Shown here in pieces: positions 1-7,374 of a stretch of DNA of 10,737 nt. The position numbers were made by a program, and so were the translations under genes. The DNA is taken from the NCBI GenBank assembly GCA_035718085.1, contig DASTHS010000201.1:1-10737 (forward strand). Direction: 5' to 3'. The stretch comes from DASTHS01 sp035718085. GTDB lineage: Bacteria; Actinomycetota; Acidimicrobiia; Acidimicrobiales; Palsa-688. The notes under the pieces are model-generated. The model was not told where the DNA came from. It saw only the letters and a list, made by a program, of their open reading frames with translations, and did no database searches. Position 1 is the stretch's first letter; every line of letters begins with the position of its first letter.

Positions 1-2092
1 GGCCGGCACGGTCACCGGGCAGGTGACCGCGCAGATCGCCGGGCAGGTGCGCGGCACGCCGCAACCCGTCAGCCTCGGCGCCCTGCAGGGCGCCACGGTG
101 ACGATCTCGGGCGGCACGCCGGCCAGCGGGCCCGCCGACACCGGCTGCCAGGTCAGTGGCCTGGCGACGACCACCGCGGCCGACGGCACCTACACGCTGC
201 TGGCCGCCACCGGTGCCAACCCGGCCCTCTGCCCCGGCTACTCCTACGACCTGACCGTCACCGCCGGTGGCTACACGACGGGCACCAAGACGGGGGCGGT
301 CGCCGACGACGCGACGACCTCCACCCGGACCCCCGCCAACGTCGCGATCACCGCCGCCAGCGTCACGGCCGAGGTCGACCTCTACACCGACACGCCCGGG
401 GCCCCCGTGACCGCGCCCTGCCTCACCGGCACCAGCGACATCGGCGTGACCATCAAGGTCGACTGCGGCAGCGGCTCCACCGGCACGTGGACGCCGACCA
501 CGTCGACGCTCACCTCCACCACCTCCGCCCCGGCCTACGTCGGCGCCTTCACCTTCTCGATCGCCCCGACCGCCTACACCTACTCGATCACCACCGCCGG
601 GTACGCCCCCTACAGCGTCGGTCCCGTCGCCTACCAGCCCTCGGCGACGGGCACCACCGCCCCGGTCGCCGCCGTGCTCGCCTACCACCAGAACGGCGTC
701 ATCGGCACCGTGTCGGTGAAGCCGAGCGGCCCGGTCGGCGGCGTCACGGTCGATCTCACCTCCACCGCCAGCGGCACGACCACCACCGTCGCCACCGCGG
801 TCACCAGCAGCGGGGGCACGGGCAACCCGCCGGTCGGCAGCTACTCGTTCGCCACGGTCATCGGCGACGGCACCTACGGCGTCAAGCTGGCCAGCCTGCC
901 CGCCGGCTACACCCTCGACCCCACCTCCGTCACCACGGTGACCGTCACCGGCGGCACGACCGTCAGCGCCCCGCTGGTGCTCGACGCCGAGGCAGCACCG
1001 GTGCAGGTGGCAGTGTCGGCCCCGGCGGGGATCGACCTCACGGGCGCATCGGTGGTGATCACCCCCACCAGCGCCGGGACCACCAGCTGCTCGAGCGCAC
1101 CGCTCCTCGCCACCGGGCTCGGCTACGCCCAGACCGCAGCCCTCGGCGCGGCGACCGCAGCGAGCGGCACCGAGACGGCCACGGCCAGCTTCGCCTCGGT
1201 GGTGGGTGACTTCTACACCGTCACCGTCGTCGGCGGCAGCATCCCCACCCAGCCGACGCTGGCCACGATCGAGGTGTGCCCCGGCACCACCCTCGAGACC
1301 CTGCCCACCAGCGGCGTCACCCTGCAGGTGGCGGCCGTGACCGTGAACCTGACCATGGCCGGGGGCGCGCTCGGGGTCCCGGTCAGCGGCGTGGCGCTCA
1401 CCATCGGCACCGCCCACCCCGCCCTCACCTGCACGGCCACCGACTGCACCGCCGGCACCGCCACCGCGGCCGCCGCCTACGGCACCGTCGCCGTCAGTGC
1501 CAGCGCCCCGGGCTACGACACGGCGACGACCTCGGCCACGACCGACTCGAGCCACACCGCCGTGACCGTCACCCTGACCATCCAGCCCACCGCCCGCTAC
1601 GTCGCCGTGGCCGTGACCTCGGTCGCCAGCACCTCGTTCGGCCTCGCCGGCGCCACGGTCAGCTCCGGCGGCACCACGGGCGTGACCGACAGCACCGGCA
1701 CCGCCTACCTGATGCTGCGCCCGAGCAGCACCGACCAGACCGTCACGGTGACGCCGTCGGCGAAGGTCAGCCTCGACGTGGCCGCGCCGGCAGCGCAGAC
1801 GGTGACGAAGGACTCGCTGCCGCTCGGCCCCGCCGGGTCGGCGTCGTCGCCCGCCCTGACACTGACCTTCACCACGCCCGTCGGCGCGATCTCCTGGACG
1901 GGCGCCGGGTCGACGGACACGGTGAAGGTGTGCGACAGCAGCACACCCGCCAACTGCCTGACCGCCGCTGCGGGGGTCACCTCGATGCAGGCCGCCCCCG
2001 GGTCGTACACGCTCCCCGACAACCCGCTGAAGGCGACGCCCAACCCGGTCACGGTGACCGACGGCACGACGGCCACCGTGAAGTTCGCCTAG
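1..2092 (+). CDS. 3' part of a large repetitive beta-sandwich (carboxypeptidase-regulatory/Ig-like) surface protein, 5' truncated
   Basis: The reading frame is open from the left edge (codons begin at base 2), so the gene starts outside the window. The GTG at 23 is an internal codon, not a convincing start. About 696 residues are visible, ending in TAG at 2090-2092. Counting from the GTG, the protein reads as about seven modules of roughly 75-110 residues (near 4-111, 113-220, 223-320, 327-440, 440-520, 525-615, 618-689). Each has alternating Val/Thr strands, a G-A-T-V-T or G-V-T-V/I phrase, and G-T-Y or G-Y turns typical of carboxypeptidase-regulatory-like or bacterial Ig-like folds. Ten cysteines fall in five pairs (42/70, 133/148, 356/419, 470/475, 637/645), suggesting disulfides and export. 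Only about 4 Arg and 9 Lys were counted. No membrane segment, sortase motif or anchor is seen at the C-terminus, and the signal peptide, if any, lies upstream. It converges on the CIS operon. Surface or adhesin-like protein is inference; a CIS-related role is unproven. Confidence 0.78.
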   Translation, partial: AGTVTGQVTAQIAGQVRGTPQPVSLGALQGATVTISGGTPASGPADTGCQVSGLATTTAADGTYTLLAATGANPALCPGYSYDLTVTAGGYTTGTKTGAVADDATTSTRTPANVAITAASVTAEVDLYTDTPGAPVTAPCLTGTSDIGVTIKVDCGSGSTGTWTPTTSTLTSTTSAPAYVGAFTFSIAPTAYTYSITTAGYAPYSVGPVAYQPSATGTTAPVAAVLAYHQNGVIGTVSVKPSGPVGGVTVDLTSTASGTTTTVATAVTSSGGTGNPPVGSYSFATVIGDGTYGVKLASLPAGYTLDPTSVTTVTVTGGTTVSAPLVLDAEAAPVQVAVSAPAGIDLTGASVVITPTSAGTTSCSSAPLLATGLGYAQTAALGAATAASGTETATASFASVVGDFYTVTVVGGSIPTQPTLATIEVCPGTTLETLPTSGVTLQVAAVTVNLTMAGGALGVPVSGVALTIGTAHPALTCTATDCTAGTATAAAAYGTVAVSASAPGYDTATTSATTDSSHTAVTVTLTIQPTARYVAVAVTSVASTSFGLAGATVSSGGTTGVTDSTGTAYLMLRPSSTDQTVTVTPSAKVSLDVAAPAAQTVTKDSLPLGPAGSASSPALTLTFTTPVGAISWTGAGSTDTVKVCDSSTPANCLTAAAGVTSMQAAPGSYTLPDNPLKATPNPVTVTDGTTATVKFA

Positions 2093-2095
2093 CCC

Positions 2096-2126
2096 GAGGG
2101 CCGGGGCGCCCGGCCCTCCGGGCGCC
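2096..2126. terminator. Two overlapping GC hairpins between convergent genes, probable bidirectional terminator
   Basis: Just past the TAG of the plus-strand gene, bases 2096-2104 (gagggccgg) pair perfectly with 2110-2118 (ccggccctc) around a 5-base loop. Bases 2105-2113 (ggcgcccgg) pair perfectly with 2118-2126 (ccgggcgcc) around a 4-base loop. The two 9-bp stems share 2105-2118 and so cannot form together. There is no T tract on either strand, as is common for terminators of GC-rich actinobacteria. The position between two convergent stop codons (TAG at 2092 and TAG at 2178) supports a shared terminator. The rest of the 83-base gap shows nothing else. Confidence 0.55.
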
Positions 2127-2175
2127 GGCCCGCAGGCACGCTGCGCCCGGACCGGGCGGCCCGAAGCCGGCGGGA

Positions 2176-2616
2176 CTACTGGGAGAGCAGCACCACCAGC
2201 AGCACGATCGCCGCGAGGGTGGCGACCGCCAACACCGCCCAGGGCCACCATGCCCGCCGGGGGGCGGGGGCAGGCGCCTCCGGCTCGATCACGACCGTCG
2301 GCTCGGGCTGCGGTTCGGGGGCGGCGACGACCGGGCCGGGTCGCATGTCGGCGCCGCAGCGGATGCAGATGGCGGCGGTGACCAGGTTGGGCTCGGTGCA
2401 CGACGGGCACTCCAGGGTGGCGACGGCCTGGCGGCCCGCGGCCCCGGGCAGGCGCCGGAGGCCGGCCCCGTCGCCCGCCCCGACCGTGGCCAGCTGCGCG
2501 GCGCGGGTCCAGAACAGCGGGTAGTCGCAGCTCCGGCAGAACGAGGCCGCGTCGCGCTGCAGCTCGTCGAAGTGGCTGACGGTGGCGCACGCCGGGCAGG
2601 TGATCTCGACGCTCAT
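2176..2616 (-). CDS. Double zinc-ribbon, C-terminally membrane-anchored protein of the CIS operon
   Basis: This 146-residue protein is the last gene of the CIS operon. Its ATG overlaps the TGA of the upstream gene as ATGA and has a strong Shine-Dalgarno sequence. Residues 7-30 form a C-P-A-C, 16 residues, C-R-S-C ribbon. Residues 70-87 form C-P-S-C, 10 residues, C-I-R-C-G. All eight zinc ligands are present. A Pro/Glu/Ala-rich linker (about 93-119) leads to R-R-A-W-W-P-W and a single hydrophobic segment (about 123-144) ending two residues before the stop. There is no signal peptide. The basic residues before the segment and the missing tail predict a tail-anchored protein with the ribbons in the cytoplasm. 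I do not recognise a named family. The inferred role is a membrane adaptor, or a docking or sensing protein for a CIS assembled in the cytoplasm. Structure of the reading is secure; function is not. Confidence 0.82.
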   Translation of the reverse strand: MSVEITCPACATVSHFDELQRDAASFCRSCDYPLFWTRAAQLATVGAGDGAGLRRLPGAAGRQAVATLECPSCTEPNLVTAAICIRCGADMRPGPVVAAPEPQPEPTVVIEPEAPAPAPRRAWWPWAVLAVATLAAIVLLVVLLSQ

Positions 2617-3215
2617 GTGGGGGGAACCTCCTCTGGGGCGCCGGGCACGGCGCCGGTCGGGTCGTCGGGCGGCCGCGAGTGGGCGGCGTGGATGCGCTCG
2701 TGGCCGACCCACACCTCGAGGGCGGCGTTGGCCGGCACCTCGTCGGCGATCAGGGCCACCAGGTCGGGCCCGGACAGGGCGCCGGTCGAGGCGACGGTGA
2801 CCCGCACCCACGGGGCGGGGGCCACGTCGACCTGCTCGGAGGTGACGCCGCCGCTCTCCTCGATCACGGCGGGGGCGCCGGTCAACGCTTCGAGCAGCCC
2901 CTCGAGCCCGCGGCGGGTGCCCCGCCACGCCAGCGCCTGGCTGCTCTCGCGCACCAGCCGGCGCTGCAGCTCCTCGGGGAGCGACGCGTCGATGCTGGTC
3001 ACGCCGATCCAGGTGCCCAGCCAGCGCACCAGCTCCGGGGGGGCCACCGTGACGTCGACGACGTTGGGCACGTTGTCGGCGCCGTGGAGCAGGGTGGTCG
3101 CCACCTCTTGGAACAGCGACACGAACCGTACGAAGAAGTCGTCGTCGAGCATGCCCATCGGCAGCTGCCCGAGCAGCCAGTCGTCGCGCCGGCGCAACGG
3201 CGTGACCGGGGGCAT
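2613..3215 (-). CDS. Phage tail protein I-like CIS baseplate protein (Afp12 position)
   Basis: The protein has 200 residues and starts at the ATG whose last base pairs share a TGATG overlap with the stop of the baseplate J gene. A longer in-frame extension upstream to 4514 is Arg/Pro/His-rich shadow sequence inside the J gene and was rejected. Early residues (about 12-55) carry the L-P-x-G-M-L-D-D-D-F-F-x-R-F pattern of phage-tail-like baseplate proteins. The core at about 61-112 (L-V-R-W-L-G-T-W-I-G, then L-P-E-E-L-Q-R-R-L-V, then R-G-T-R-R-G-L-E-G-L-L-E-A-L-T-G) matches the conserved block of tail protein I and of the phage tail domain named TIGR02242. The last 20 residues are Pro/Glu/Asp-rich and probably disordered. 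In phage P2 and in eCIS such proteins sit with gpJ in the wedge. It is much shorter than Afp12 of the Serratia Afp, so a minimal version is inferred. Confidence 0.86.
   Translation of the reverse strand: MPPVTPLRRRDDWLLGQLPMGMLDDDFFVRFVSLFQEVATTLLHGADNVPNVVDVTVAPPELVRWLGTWIGVTSIDASLPEELQRRLVRESSQALAWRGTRRGLEGLLEALTGAPAVIEESGGVTSEQVDVAPAPWVRVTVASTGALSGPDLVALIADEVPANAALEVWVGHERIHAAHSRPPDDPTGAVPGAPEEVPPT
2626..2632 (-). promoter_or_regulatory. Strong ribosome binding site for the zinc-ribbon gene
   Basis: The minus strand reads AGGAGGT nine bases upstream of the ATG at 2616. It lies inside the end of the tail-protein-I-like gene, where the same bases help encode Glu-Glu-Val. It is the best Shine-Dalgarno match in the operon and fixes the start of the zinc-ribbon protein, implying independent loading of ribosomes in addition to coupling. 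Confidence 0.8.
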
Positions 3216-5164
3216 CAGCGCACCACCACCTGGTGGCGGGCGGAGAGGAACAGCGACTGGCGGTCGAGGCGGATGACCTCGCGGCCGGGCCCGCTGCGCT
3301 GCCCGGTGCGCAGGTCGTACTCGAACAGCAGCACCTCCTCGACGCGCTCGACGCCCTCGATCGCCTCGAGCAGCTCGGCGAGGGGCGCGGCGTTGAGGTC
3401 GGTGTCGAACGCCCACCCGTCGCCACCGGGGCCGCCGATGAGGGGGTTGATGAAGCGGTAGAGGGCGTCGAGGGCCCGCTGGCGCACCAGCTCCGCCGGC
3501 CGGCCGGGGAGCGACGAGATCAGGGCCGCCACCGTCACCCCCTGGTAGAACGGCGTGCCCAGCTCCACGGTGGTGCCGAGCAGCCGTCGCGGCTCGAGGT
3601 GCCCGGTGATCCGGGCGCAGAGCGCGTCGGAGAGGGCGTAGTCGTCGATGCGCTGCTCGTCGGGACGGCCGCGCACGTCGGGCACGACCAGCAGCCGCAC
3701 CGGGGCGGTGACCTCGGTGGGGGGCAGGCACCGCACCCGGGCCACCTCGTTGGAGGCCTCGAGGGTGAGCCGCTCGAAGTCGACGGCGGTGACGGCCCGC
3801 TGGCCGGTGCGCAGGGTCATCGGGCCGCGCAGCTTGGCGTTCGCCGGCGACTCGGCGTCGACGCCGCCCGTGGCGGGGTGCTGGTTGGTGACCCGGTCGA
3901 CGTAGGGCACTGAGGTGCGCAGCACCGTGAGGGTGCCGCTGCCCACGTTGCCGTCGGCCCCCCCGCCGTGGCGGTAGCCGGTGATGGTGATCTCCGCCCC
4001 GTCGGAGGGGACGGCGCCGTGCTGGCGCACCCGGCCGTCGGGGTAGCGCACCGACGGGCCGAAGGTGACCGTGCCGGTGGCGTCGTCGAGGGTGTAGTGG
4101 CGGTCGCCGGGACCCGACCCGGTGAAGTCCCGGACCTCGGTCCAGTCCTCGCTGCGCTCGGCGGTGACCACCCGCACCACCTCGCCCTCCCGGCGGGGCA
4201 GCACCGGGGGCCGGCTCACCGTGTACGACTGGCCGGGGATGCCGACCGAGCGCCCGAGCGACTCGGCCGGCATGGCCGAGGCGTGCTCGGCGCTGGCCAC
4301 GCCGCCGAGGACGTCGACGCGCACCGACGCCAGCCGGGGCGACGCCTGGTAGGGCGCCTGCCCGTCCCGGGGGCGCAGCAGCCGGCAGCGCACCCAGTGG
4401 GCGCTGGTGCCCCCGAGCGAGAGCGGGGCGCTGGCCCGGGGCACCTGCAACAGGACGTGGCCGTTGCGGTTCAACCCGCCGGTGGTGTCGGTGTCGACCC
4501 GGCAGGCCAGCCACGCCTCACCCGACCACACCTCCCAGACGATGGGCGGGTCGGTGGGGCTGACGCCGATGCCCTCGATGCCGGCGGCGACGGCGAGGCG
4601 CAGCATGGCCCCGGCGACGCTGGTGCGCATGCCGAGGTAGACGGCGTCGCCCGGGGTCAGCGAGCCGAAGCAGGTGACCTGGGCGCCGTCGTAGCGCAGG
4701 TCGTCCCACACGTCGGCGACCATGGCCGTGTCCGCCGCCAGCGACGTCTTCGCCGCGACCATCTCGGGCTGGCCGATGGTGACCGCCTCGGTCGTGCTGA
4801 ACACCACGGCCCCGTCGCCGGGGGTGGCGGCCGCGGAGGTGGTCACCTCGGTGCCAGCCGGGATCACCACCGGCACGTCCATGATCGCCGTCAGCCAGAA
4901 GGTCAGCTCGGTGCGGGCGACGGCCGGCGGGAACGGCGAGATCCCGACCAGGTCGAGGAACTTGGTGTAGAGCCGGTCCGGCACCTGGTTGAGCCGGAAC
5001 ATGATCATCTCGCTCATCCATGCGAACAGCTCGATGAGGGCGACGCCAGGGTCGGAGAGGTTGTGGTTGGTCCACTCGGGGCAGTAGCGGGGGATCAGCC
5101 GCTTGGCCTCGTCGACGATGTCCTGGAACGAGCGGTCGTCGAGCTCGGGGGCGGGAAGGGTCAC
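3215..5164 (-). CDS. Baseplate J-like wedge protein of a contractile injection system (Afp11-like)
   Basis: The protein has 649 residues with a GTG start directly abutting the TAG of the gp25-like gene and a good ribosome binding site five bases upstream. The N-terminus contains the eCIS signature W-T-N-H-N-L-S-D-P-G-V-A-L-I-E-L-F-A-W (31-49), followed by L-Y-T-K-F-L-D-L-V-G-I. A beta-rich insert follows (about 85-395) with I-V-W-E-V-W-S-G-E-A-W-L at 208-219. The baseplate J core is at about 396-470: G-G-G-A-D-G-N-V-G-S-G-T-L, N-x-x-P-A-T-G-G-V-D-A-E, and R-T-x-x-R-A-V-T-A-V-D-F-E. The C-terminal third resembles other J proteins, with Y-R-F-I-N-P-L-I-G-G-P-G at 569-580. J-like proteins form the wedge that links sheath initiation to the peripheral baseplate. 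Length and domain order fit Afp11-type proteins, and no frameshift was seen. Confidence 0.95.
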   Translation of the reverse strand: MTLPAPELDDRSFQDIVDEAKRLIPRYCPEWTNHNLSDPGVALIELFAWMSEMIMFRLNQVPDRLYTKFLDLVGISPFPPAVARTELTFWLTAIMDVPVVIPAGTEVTTSAAATPGDGAVVFSTTEAVTIGQPEMVAAKTSLAADTAMVADVWDDLRYDGAQVTCFGSLTPGDAVYLGMRTSVAGAMLRLAVAAGIEGIGVSPTDPPIVWEVWSGEAWLACRVDTDTTGGLNRNGHVLLQVPRASAPLSLGGTSAHWVRCRLLRPRDGQAPYQASPRLASVRVDVLGGVASAEHASAMPAESLGRSVGIPGQSYTVSRPPVLPRREGEVVRVVTAERSEDWTEVRDFTGSGPGDRHYTLDDATGTVTFGPSVRYPDGRVRQHGAVPSDGAEITITGYRHGGGADGNVGSGTLTVLRTSVPYVDRVTNQHPATGGVDAESPANAKLRGPMTLRTGQRAVTAVDFERLTLEASNEVARVRCLPPTEVTAPVRLLVVPDVRGRPDEQRIDDYALSDALCARITGHLEPRRLLGTTVELGTPFYQGVTVAALISSLPGRPAELVRQRALDALYRFINPLIGGPGGDGWAFDTDLNAAPLAELLEAIEGVERVEEVLLFEYDLRTGQRSGPGREVIRLDRQSLFLSARHQVVVR

Positions 5165-5617
5165 CTAGCCCTCCTCTCGGGGGATGACGTAGAAGGGGTA
5201 GACCAGGTTCCGCCGGTCGTTGGTGGTGCGCACGATGTAGGCGACCCGGATGCGCACGAGTGACGCGTCGTGCTCGTCGGGCACCACCTGGACGCCGGTG
5301 ATCTCGGCGCGCGGCTCCCACTGCGCCAGCGCCTCGTGCACGGACGCTTCCATCAGCCCGATGGTGGTGGCGTTGACCGGCTCGAAGAGCAGGTCCCAGA
5401 TCTTGCAGCCGAAGGCGGGGCGCATGACCCGCTCGCCGGGGGCGGTGGCCAGCACGACGCGCATCGACGCGTCGAGGTCGTCGGTGCCGCTCGACAGGGC
5501 GATGTTGCCGCGGGCGTCGACACCCATGGGGAACCGGAAGCCGCGCCCGATGAAGCTCGGGTCGGGGCTGACGCCAGCGGGCAGGCGGCCGGCCGGCACG
5601 ATCGGGGTGTCGCTCAA
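5165..5617 (-). CDS. gp25-like baseplate wedge protein (GPW/gp25 family, Afp9-like)
   Basis: The 150-residue protein shows the family pattern throughout: F-I-G-R-G-F-R-F-P-M-G-V-D-A-R-G (22-37), G-E-R-V-M-R-P-A-F-G-C-K-I-W-D-L-L-F-E-P (61-80), W-E-P-R-A-E-I (100-106) and a closing N-L-V-Y-P-F-Y (137-143). gp25 proteins join the hub to the wedges and start sheath polymerisation. The only start that keeps the full N-terminus is a TTG at 5615-5617 that overlaps the TGA of the spike gene by two bases. The next methionine (residue 31) would cut into the conserved block. A purine-rich run (AAGGGAGGGA on the minus strand, 5631-5640) lies about 15 bases upstream, rather far, so translation probably depends on coupling to the spike gene. 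The gene ends in TAG, touching the J gene. Confidence 0.95.
   Translation of the reverse strand: MSDTPIVPAGRLPAGVSPDPSFIGRGFRFPMGVDARGNIALSSGTDDLDASMRVVLATAPGERVMRPAFGCKIWDLLFEPVNATTIGLMEASVHEALAQWEPRAEITGVQVVPDEHDASLVRIRVAYIVRTTNDRRNLVYPFYVIPREEG
5170..5175 (-). promoter_or_regulatory. Ribosome binding site for the baseplate J-like gene
   Basis: The minus strand reads AGGAGG (in GAGGAGGG, 5169-5176) five bases upstream of the GTG at 5164. It decides for this GTG, which otherwise sits unusually, immediately after the TAG of the upstream gene. Confidence 0.75.
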
Positions 5618-7374
5618 TTGACCTGCACCATCCCTCCCTTGAGGGCCAGCATGCCGCTCCCGGACACCTCGGTCTGGGCCTGCGCCGCCAGCTTGGCCGT
5701 GGCCTGCGCCGTCATCTCGAGCGTGGCGTCGGCGGTCACCTTCACCTGGGTGCCCTTGAGCTCGAGGGCGTCGTTCGACTGCAGCGAGATCTTCTGTGGT
5801 GCGCTCATCGTGATGCTGTTCGATGACCCGTCGATCTTGAGGCTCGCCTCACCCGAGGTGAGCTCGATGGGTTTGCCGTCGGTGGAGGTGATGGTGATCT
5901 TGCTCGGCGTGAGCTTGATCGAGTGCGTCTTGTCCTGCAGTTGCAAGAGGATGCCCTCGGAGTCCTTGCCGCTGTCGTCGAAGGTCAGCACGTGGCCGGT
6001 GCGCGACAGGATCGTGCGCTGCTGCACCTTGCCGTCGCTGATCTGCAACCCGGGCAGGTAGGCGTCCGAGGAGTTGTGCAGGCCGCCGAGCACCAGCGGC
6101 CGGGCCAGGTCACCGCCCTCGAACGCGACGAGCACCTCGTCGTTGATCTCCGGGTGGAAGAAGTTGCCCCGGCTGGCCCCCCCGCCGGTGACGACGACCC
6201 GGGCCCAGCCCGACTCGTAGTCGTCGCCGAGCACCGGGATCTTCACCTTCACCCGGCCGAGGTTGTCGTCGTCCTTGTTCTTGGTGACCACGCCGAGCAG
6301 CACGGCCTCGTGCGCCCCGGCCAGCGGCTGGGAGGCGCCCCCGCCGAGGGTGTCGGCCAGGGTGCGGGGGCTGCGGTCACCGGCGGTGAACCTGGTGGTG
6401 AGGGGCACGCCGCGCCGGTAGATGTACTCGACGGCGGTCACCGGGTAGTCGCCGTCGGCGGTCTTCCCGGCGCCGTCGATCTTGACCCAGTGGCCGGGCG
6501 CGATGGCCGGGGCCTGCACCAGCGTGCCCTTGAATACGACGGCGGAGGAAGTGATCCGGTCGATGATGGCGTTGGCCAGGGTCGAGGCCTCCGCCTGGTC
6601 GACCGGGCGCCCGATGCCGGTCAGCTTCAAGGCTCCGGTCCCCAGCTTGGAGGCGCTCAGCGCTGCAGGGTTCGAGCCGGCCGACGCCGACGACGCCGTC
6701 GCCGCGATCGTCTGCTTCCCCTTCGGGTCCCAGCCGGTGACGGTGACCTCGGTCGGGAGGTCACCGGTCTTGCGGAGGGTGAACTCCCGCAGATGCTCCC
6801 CGTAGGTGAGCGTCGTGGCGGCCTTCTTCTCGAGCTTCTTGAAGCAGAAGGTGGGCGTGGCGCCGGTCGGGTCGACCCACCAGTCGAACCCGACCCGTCG
6901 GGCCAGCTCGTCGATCATCGCCAGGTCGGTGCCGGCCTGGGTGGCCCACGGTGCCGTGGTCGACGTCGACGACACGTCGGTCGCCAGTCCGGCGGCGGAG
7001 GCGATCTTGGTGACCCGGTCCGACGCGGTGGTCTCCTGGAAGGTCCTGGCGACGGCCGTGCGGGTCAGGCGGTGAGCCCTGTCCTGGGCGGTGTAGGTGA
7101 TCGTGCGGCGCAGGTTGCCGTCGGCCTCGACGGTGAGGGCGGTGATCTCCCCGGTGAAGAACGTGTCGCCGTCGGCATTGCCGATGCTCAGGGCGGTGCC
7201 GACGTCCCACGTCGTCTCGTCGTCGGTGAACGCCCGGTCGACCATGCGCAGCGAAGCCCAGCCGATCCGGTTCAGGCCGACCTCGACGCGCACCTCGAAC
7301 ACGTCGTGGGTGCGTTCCTCGGAGATGCGCGCCCCGTCGACCTTGATGACGGGGGAGAGGTCGAGCTGGGGCAT
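5614..7374 (-). CDS. VgrG/Afp8-like CIS spike (hub plus puncturing beta-helix)
   Basis: The protein has 586 residues, with its ATG in a TGATG overlap with the LysM gene. Residues 1 to about 340 are the gp27/phage gene D-like hub: early strands with V-F-E-V-R-V-E-V, F-F-T-G-E-I-T-A-L, L-A-x-x-V-G-F-D-W-W-V-D (157-168), and R-G-V-P-L-T-T-R-F-T-A-G near 321-332. Residues about 355-440 are the gp5-like OB domain, with G-R-V-K-V-K-I-P, G-N-F-F-H-P-E-I-N-D-E-V-L-V-A-F-E-G-G-D and R-P-L-V-L-G-G-L-H-N. From about 455 to the end, short repeats (S-I-K-L-T, K-I-T-I-T, L-E-L-K-G, L-E-M-T-A) form the trimeric beta-helix spike, ending G-G-M-V-Q-V-N. No effector extension follows the helix. The length fits Afp8-type spikes. 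It acts as central hub between tube and tip; the usual PAAR tip partner gene is not next to it. Confidence 0.97.
   Translation of the reverse strand: MPQLDLSPVIKVDGARISEERTHDVFEVRVEVGLNRIGWASLRMVDRAFTDDETTWDVGTALSIGNADGDTFFTGEITALTVEADGNLRRTITYTAQDRAHRLTRTAVARTFQETTASDRVTKIASAAGLATDVSSTSTTAPWATQAGTDLAMIDELARRVGFDWWVDPTGATPTFCFKKLEKKAATTLTYGEHLREFTLRKTGDLPTEVTVTGWDPKGKQTIAATASSASAGSNPAALSASKLGTGALKLTGIGRPVDQAEASTLANAIIDRITSSAVVFKGTLVQAPAIAPGHWVKIDGAGKTADGDYPVTAVEYIYRRGVPLTTRFTAGDRSPRTLADTLGGGASQPLAGAHEAVLLGVVTKNKDDDNLGRVKVKIPVLGDDYESGWARVVVTGGGASRGNFFHPEINDEVLVAFEGGDLARPLVLGGLHNSSDAYLPGLQISDGKVQQRTILSRTGHVLTFDDSGKDSEGILLQLQDKTHSIKLTPSKITITSTDGKPIELTSGEASLKIDGSSNSITMSAPQKISLQSNDALELKGTQVKVTADATLEMTAQATAKLAAQAQTEVSGSGMLALKGGMVQVN

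Noticed and set aside
1276..3276. A 666-codon plus-strand open frame running through the beta-repeat gene, the hairpin region and into the J gene
   Set aside because: Its product is Arg/His/Pro/Gly-rich with no domain, it crosses a probable terminator, and it is out of frame with well-supported genes on both strands. It is a consequence of the very high GC content.
3216..4514. In-frame upstream extension of the tail-protein-I-like gene
   Set aside because: It lies within the J gene, encodes Arg/Pro/Ala-rich sequence without motifs, and the ATG at 3215 gives a normal family N-terminus in a TGATG overlap.
3968..5263. Long plus-strand frame opposite the J gene
   Set aside because: Mirror image of GC-biased codons. 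The product is rich in Gly/Asp/His/Val with no family pattern, and the minus-strand J-like protein is unambiguous.
5814..5950. Possible effector domain on the end of the spike
   Set aside because: The residues after the OB domain are short regular beta repeats up to the stop codon, with no added domain.
5614..7374. Type VI secretion VgrG
   Set aside because: The neighbouring LysM/tube protein, Afp-type J protein and single-operon order fit an eCIS-type machine. No TssJLM membrane-complex genes or Hcp were seen.
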